Source: Acholeplasmatales bacterium
Lineage (GTDB): Bacteria; Bacillota_I; Bacilli_A; Acholeplasmatales; Anaeroplasmataceae
Direction of reading: 5' to 3'
Assembly: GCA_016280975.1 (NCBI GenBank)
Contig: JAEEHU010000051.1
Span: 1-35,402 of the forward strand
Length of the DNA: 35,402 nt
Below, piece by piece: positions 32,400 through 35,402 of this stretch (within the stretch, counting starts at the first letter, position 1; every line of letters starts with the position of its first letter). The position numbers and the translations under genes were made by a program. The notes beneath the pieces are model-generated. The model made no database searches. It had not been told where the DNA came from and was given only the letters and a program-made list of their open reading frames with translations.

Positions 32400-32432
32400 A
32401 AAAACTAAGAGTCGACCTCTTAGTTTTTATTT
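32400..32432. terminator. Bidirectional intrinsic terminator between the convergent HAD and S41 genes
   Basis: A 12-bp stem AAAAACTAAGAG / CTCTTAGTTTTT with loop TCGAC, with T-rich DNA on the right and A-rich DNA on the left, so it can stop transcription from both sides. Confidence 0.88.
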
Positions 32433-34199
32433 TTATTGTTGATTGTTTTTTAATGAATCGAAATATTCTTTAAAGTTAAATGTATATAATTTAGTAAAAT
32501 CATATTTTCCATCAGTGCCCATAACATCTATTTCATGGTCAAGTGGAACACCACTATCAAAGTTATCTCCTGATTTATTTGTGAAATTATGATTATTACT
32601 CTTTGTATAGAATAATCCATCAGCAGTAGAAGCAATTGATACTGCACATGATCCTCCACCACTTCTTAGACCAACTATTTTAACACCAGCTTCTTTTAAT
32701 ACGCTTGGTAATGCGTTACCACATGAAAATGAAATAGGAGAAGTAATTACTGCATAATTGAAATTAAAGCTATTAGCTTCAGCCACATCTAATTCATTAA
32801 ATTGACCATCTAAATTAATATCAACATCAAAATATTCAGTAGTTCTAGTTTTATTAAATATATTATTTTCTGAATATTCACCTTTTCCGCCAGTATATAG
32901 TGCTGCTATACCACATAAGGCTGCTGTATTTCCTCCACCATTAGATGCGATATCTAATACTAAATTTTCAGCTCCATCATTTTTTGCTTGATAGAATGAT
33001 TTTCTAATAAATGCGTATGTGTCCTTATTAAACGCTATATCATCTATTGTTTTCTTACCATTATAAAAATCATCCCAAGATGCGAAATCAGTAAAGAATG
33101 AATCAAATCCAATTAATGCTGTTTTAGATTCACTATCATATCTATAGTAAAATCCTGTAGTCGCATCCATTTGAAATCCTAATTGAGTTTTAGCAGTTAT
33201 AATTTTTTGCTTCATAGCTTTTTTTGTTGATGCAGTAGTATAATTTGTTAGTGCATCCTTATAAATTTGTTCAAAATTATCATGTCTTTCTACAAGACTT
33301 TGAACATTTGTTAAAGCTCCAGTATGTCCACCATCATATAAGCCAGCGAATAATAAAATATAACCAAAGAAGTATTCCTTTTTATTCTCGTTTAATAAGC
33401 ATTCCTTAATTTTTGGATAATATGTTTCTAATAGTCCATTTAAGCCTAATGACACTAAATTGTTATCACCAAATATTAATTGAGCTGTATATCCTCTTAT
33501 AATATCAAAATTGAAGCATAATTGACCATAGCTATATAAACTTAAATCAGAAGGTCTTGTTACAGTTAAATCAAATATAGGTTCTAAATAATCATCACCA
33601 TAATAATTAGGATTATGAGCCTCTTCATTATTTAAATAATTTTGATAATCAATTACATAAATATCCTTTGTATTATAGGCAACTGTATAAAGTAGTCCAC
33701 CACCAGATAAGCTACTTAAAAAGTTTAGTGGTGCGTACAATTTACCATCACCATGTATATCAATATGATAGTCATTTAAGTTAACAATTCTTTCAGTTGG
33801 TGTAGATTGATAAAGATTAGTAGTGTTTAAATATGTTTTACTATTTGATGGTGTTAAAAATGCAGTTGAACTTAAAAAATCAATATCCTTTGAATACATA
33901 ATGTCATTTTTTGTATCAATAGTAATATAATCACCAGTTGATGAAGAATATGTATATAAATCATTATCCCTTGTTAAGTTATATTCAGTTCCAAAGAATT
34001 CCTTGTAATATGAATTAAATTCAACATATGGAATATTTGGAGTTTCTTCATAGAATCTTACAGGAAATGTTTTATCAACAACACCCTTATTACGATAAAC
34101 GTTTATATCTTTTGTAACATACTTTTGATTTGACCCACAGCTTGCTAAAGCTAAGATAGATGCAAAACCTAAAGTTAACCCGAATAGCTTTCTTTTCAT
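32433..34199 (-). CDS. Lipoprotein with an S41 (C-terminal processing-like) peptidase domain
   Basis: The 588-residue protein has a lipoprotein signal (MKRKLFGLTLGFASILALASC, lipidated C21), so it is anchored outside the membrane. The C-terminal half is an S41 peptidase: LVLDIASNGGGNTAAL, then ITSPISFSCGNALPSVLK with the nucleophile serine at 490 or 492. Just before this lies DINLDGQFNELD (460-471), a perfect 12-residue EF-hand/dockerin-type calcium loop. No PDZ domain is evident. The substrate is unknown. The ribosome site is AAGGGGG, 9 bases before ATG. It is convergent with the HAD gene and shares its terminator. Confidence 0.83.
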   Translation of the reverse strand: MKRKLFGLTLGFASILALASCGSNQKYVTKDINVYRNKGVVDKTFPVRFYEETPNIPYVEFNSYYKEFFGTEYNLTRDNDLYTYSSSTGDYITIDTKNDIMYSKDIDFLSSTAFLTPSNSKTYLNTTNLYQSTPTERIVNLNDYHIDIHGDGKLYAPLNFLSSLSGGGLLYTVAYNTKDIYVIDYQNYLNNEEAHNPNYYGDDYLEPIFDLTVTRPSDLSLYSYGQLCFNFDIIRGYTAQLIFGDNNLVSLGLNGLLETYYPKIKECLLNENKKEYFFGYILLFAGLYDGGHTGALTNVQSLVERHDNFEQIYKDALTNYTTASTKKAMKQKIITAKTQLGFQMDATTGFYYRYDSESKTALIGFDSFFTDFASWDDFYNGKKTIDDIAFNKDTYAFIRKSFYQAKNDGAENLVLDIASNGGGNTAALCGIAALYTGGKGEYSENNIFNKTRTTEYFDVDINLDGQFNELDVAEANSFNFNYAVITSPISFSCGNALPSVLKEAGVKIVGLRSGGGSCAVSIASTADGLFYTKSNNHNFTNKSGDNFDSGVPLDHEIDVMGTDGKYDFTKLYTFNFKEYFDSLKNNQQ

Positions 34200-34227
34200 A
34201 AACTATTTTCCCCCTTACTTTATTTGC

Positions 34228-34233
34228 ATTATA
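34228..34233 (-). promoter_or_regulatory. Possible -10 of the S41 lipoprotein gene
   Basis: TATAAT on the minus strand, 29 bases before the start codon. No clear -35 is seen upstream. Confidence 0.3.
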
Positions 34234-34292
34234 AAACAATTGTATAAAAATTTATATATAATAATGTTACAAATTTAATGAAAAATATTTTA

Positions 34293-34319
34293 AAACAAAA
34301 AAAGCTCAAATGAGCTTTT
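34293..34319 (-). terminator. Intrinsic terminator of the ArsB/NhaD-like gene
   Basis: On the minus strand AAAGCTC / GAGCTTT pair around ATTT, followed by a T-run (the A-run at 34296-34303 on the plus strand). It overlaps the gene's stop codon. Confidence 0.85.
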
Positions 34320-35402
34320 ATATTATAAGAAGAGCAAGGCTTCCTGCAATTAATAATGCTAAAGTAATTATTGATCCGTTTTTTATAAATTTAGTAAATC
34401 CATATTCAACATTATTTTGTTTTAATATTCTAATCCACATAATACCAGCAAGTGCCCCAACAGGAGATAAAATTGCACCTATATTTGATCCAATTATAGT
34501 AGAATAAATTAAATTCATATTAGTTGTATTTGAAAGTATTGAACCATAGGCAATAGTCATTGGGATATTATTAACTAAATTACAAGATAATGTAGATGAA
34601 ATTAAATATGTGATTTCTTTTAAATTATCATTTTCTATTTTATCAAATAGTGCACTTATATTTCCAAAAATACCAAATGATTCTAAGGCCATTATTATAA
34701 TAAACATAGAAATAATAAATGGAATTAGGCTAAATGGTAATCTTCTAATTGGTCTTGTAATATATAAATGATTCTTTTTAGTTATTGCATAAGTAATTAT
34801 AAATATTAATAAGCTTCCTGCAAAACAAACAGCAATTAACCACATTTCTATATTAATATAATTACTTATAACTAATAAAATAGTAGTAAGTGATAAATGA
34901 ATTAATGATGTAATGCAGATATATTTGTTTTTAATATATACATCTTTTTCATCAAATACTTCAATCTTTTTGTTTAAATCCTTATGGAATAATAAAAGAA
35001 GAATTAATATTGATGTAATACCTATAAATATAGTAGGTATAATCATTTTTTGTAGATAGTTAATGAAATCAAGCTCATATATACTTGATAAATATATATT
35101 AGTGGGATTTCCTATTGGTAGTAACATTGAATAAGTATTCGCTGCGACAAATTCCATAATTAAAAATGGAATAGGATTAATATTTCCTCTTTTTGAAAAA
35201 TATAGAATAAATGGAGTAAATGTTAATATAACAATATCATTTGACGTAAATATTGTTAATATTGATATTAATAAATATAAAGAGAAGAATAATATATACT
35301 GATTATTCTTAAATCTATTTATAAATTTAACTGCGATATAAGAGAAGAATCCACCCTCATCAAGTGATATCGAAATAAATGATACGGATAAAAATAATGC
35401 AA
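34318..35402 (-). CDS. ArsB/NhaD-type (ion transporter superfamily) membrane transporter, partial
   Basis: The track begins this ORF at an internal Met (35157), but the frame stays open to the right edge. Reading on gives SLDEGGFFSYIA, TSNDIVILTFTPFILYFSKRGNINPIPFLI and then SMLLPIGNPTN, the conserved re-entrant-loop motifs of ArsB/NhaD/SLC13-type anion or arsenite transporters. The C-terminal half repeats the pattern with LSCNLVNNIPMTIAYGSIL and IIGSNIGAILSPVGALAGIMW. About nine hydrophobic segments are visible. The N-terminus is missing because of the window edge. The substrate (arsenite, Na+/H+, dicarboxylate) is not decidable; no arsR or other ars gene is near. Confidence 0.85.
   Translation of the reverse strand, partial: ALFLSVSFISISLDEGGFFSYIAVKFINRFKNNQYILFFSLYLLISILTIFTSNDIVILTFTPFILYFSKRGNINPIPFLIMEFVAANTYSMLLPIGNPTNIYLSSIYELDFINYLQKMIIPTIFIGITSILILLLLFHKDLNKKIEVFDEKDVYIKNKYICITSLIHLSLTTILLVISNYINIEMWLIAVCFAGSLLIFIITYAITKKNHLYITRPIRRLPFSLIPFIISMFIIIMALESFGIFGNISALFDKIENDNLKEITYLISSTLSCNLVNNIPMTIAYGSILSNTTNMNLIYSTIIGSNIGAILSPVGALAGIMWIRILKQNNVEYGFTKFIKNGSIITLALLIAGSLALLII

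Noticed and set aside
34310-34507. 65-residue plus-strand ORF
   Set aside because: Shadow of the ArsB/NhaD-like gene on the opposite strand.

Overview
The window is AT-rich DNA from a low-GC Gram-positive bacterium. Most likely it is an anaerobic, probably gut-associated member of the Bacilli/Erysipelotrichia-Mollicutes neighbourhood; this placement is inferred from gene content and base composition, not from a marker phylogeny. UGA works as a stop (priA ends in TGA) and Trp is TGG throughout, so the Mycoplasma code is not in use. Shine-Dalgarno sites of the GAGGTG/AAGGAG type and promoters with a 17-bp spacer recur throughout. All genes are on the + strand except the last two. No rRNA, tRNA, IS element or CRISPR was seen.

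Layout: (1) 1-6.0 kb, housekeeping: priA, fmt, a membrane protein with a degenerate HD-GYP-like domain, a TSCPD protein and metK. (2) 6.1-9.9 kb: a truncated ComFC-like zinc-knuckle protein, hpf and secA. This is the usual Firmicutes comF-hpf-secA order with comFA missing and comFC shrunken. (3) 10.0-15.9 kb: a uronate catabolic cluster (eda, two kdgK paralogues, a YhcH/YiaL protein, a TIM-barrel isomerase/epimerase, kduI, kduD). Together these take 5-keto-4-deoxyuronate, the product of pectin or glycosaminoglycan lyases, to pyruvate and glyceraldehyde-3-phosphate. No lyase or transporter lies in the window. (4) 16.0-21.8 kb: a small membrane protein, the ACT + PFL(UPF0210) pair, a phosphoglucomutase, a family I pyrophosphatase and ychF.

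(5) 21.8-27.65 kb is the most interesting part. It is a four-gene operon encoding a MukFEB/Wadjet-type SMC complex (JetA-, JetB- and JetC-like). The slot where the Wadjet nuclease JetD would be expected is taken by a small SepF-like cell-division protein whose start codon overlaps the jetC stop. The layout suggests a condensin coupled to the division machinery rather than a plasmid-defence system. A 328-bp leader with a perfect inverted repeat and phased A-tracts precedes it.

(6) 27.7-35.4 kb: an M3-like metallopeptidase lipoprotein, metY-metA (O-acetylhomoserine route to homocysteine/methionine), a HAD phosphatase, and on the minus strand an S41-peptidase lipoprotein with an EF-hand-like loop and an ArsB/NhaD-type transporter cut by the window edge. 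Near-identical cre-like operators (GAAAACGTTTTTGA) overlap the promoters of hpf and the HAD gene.
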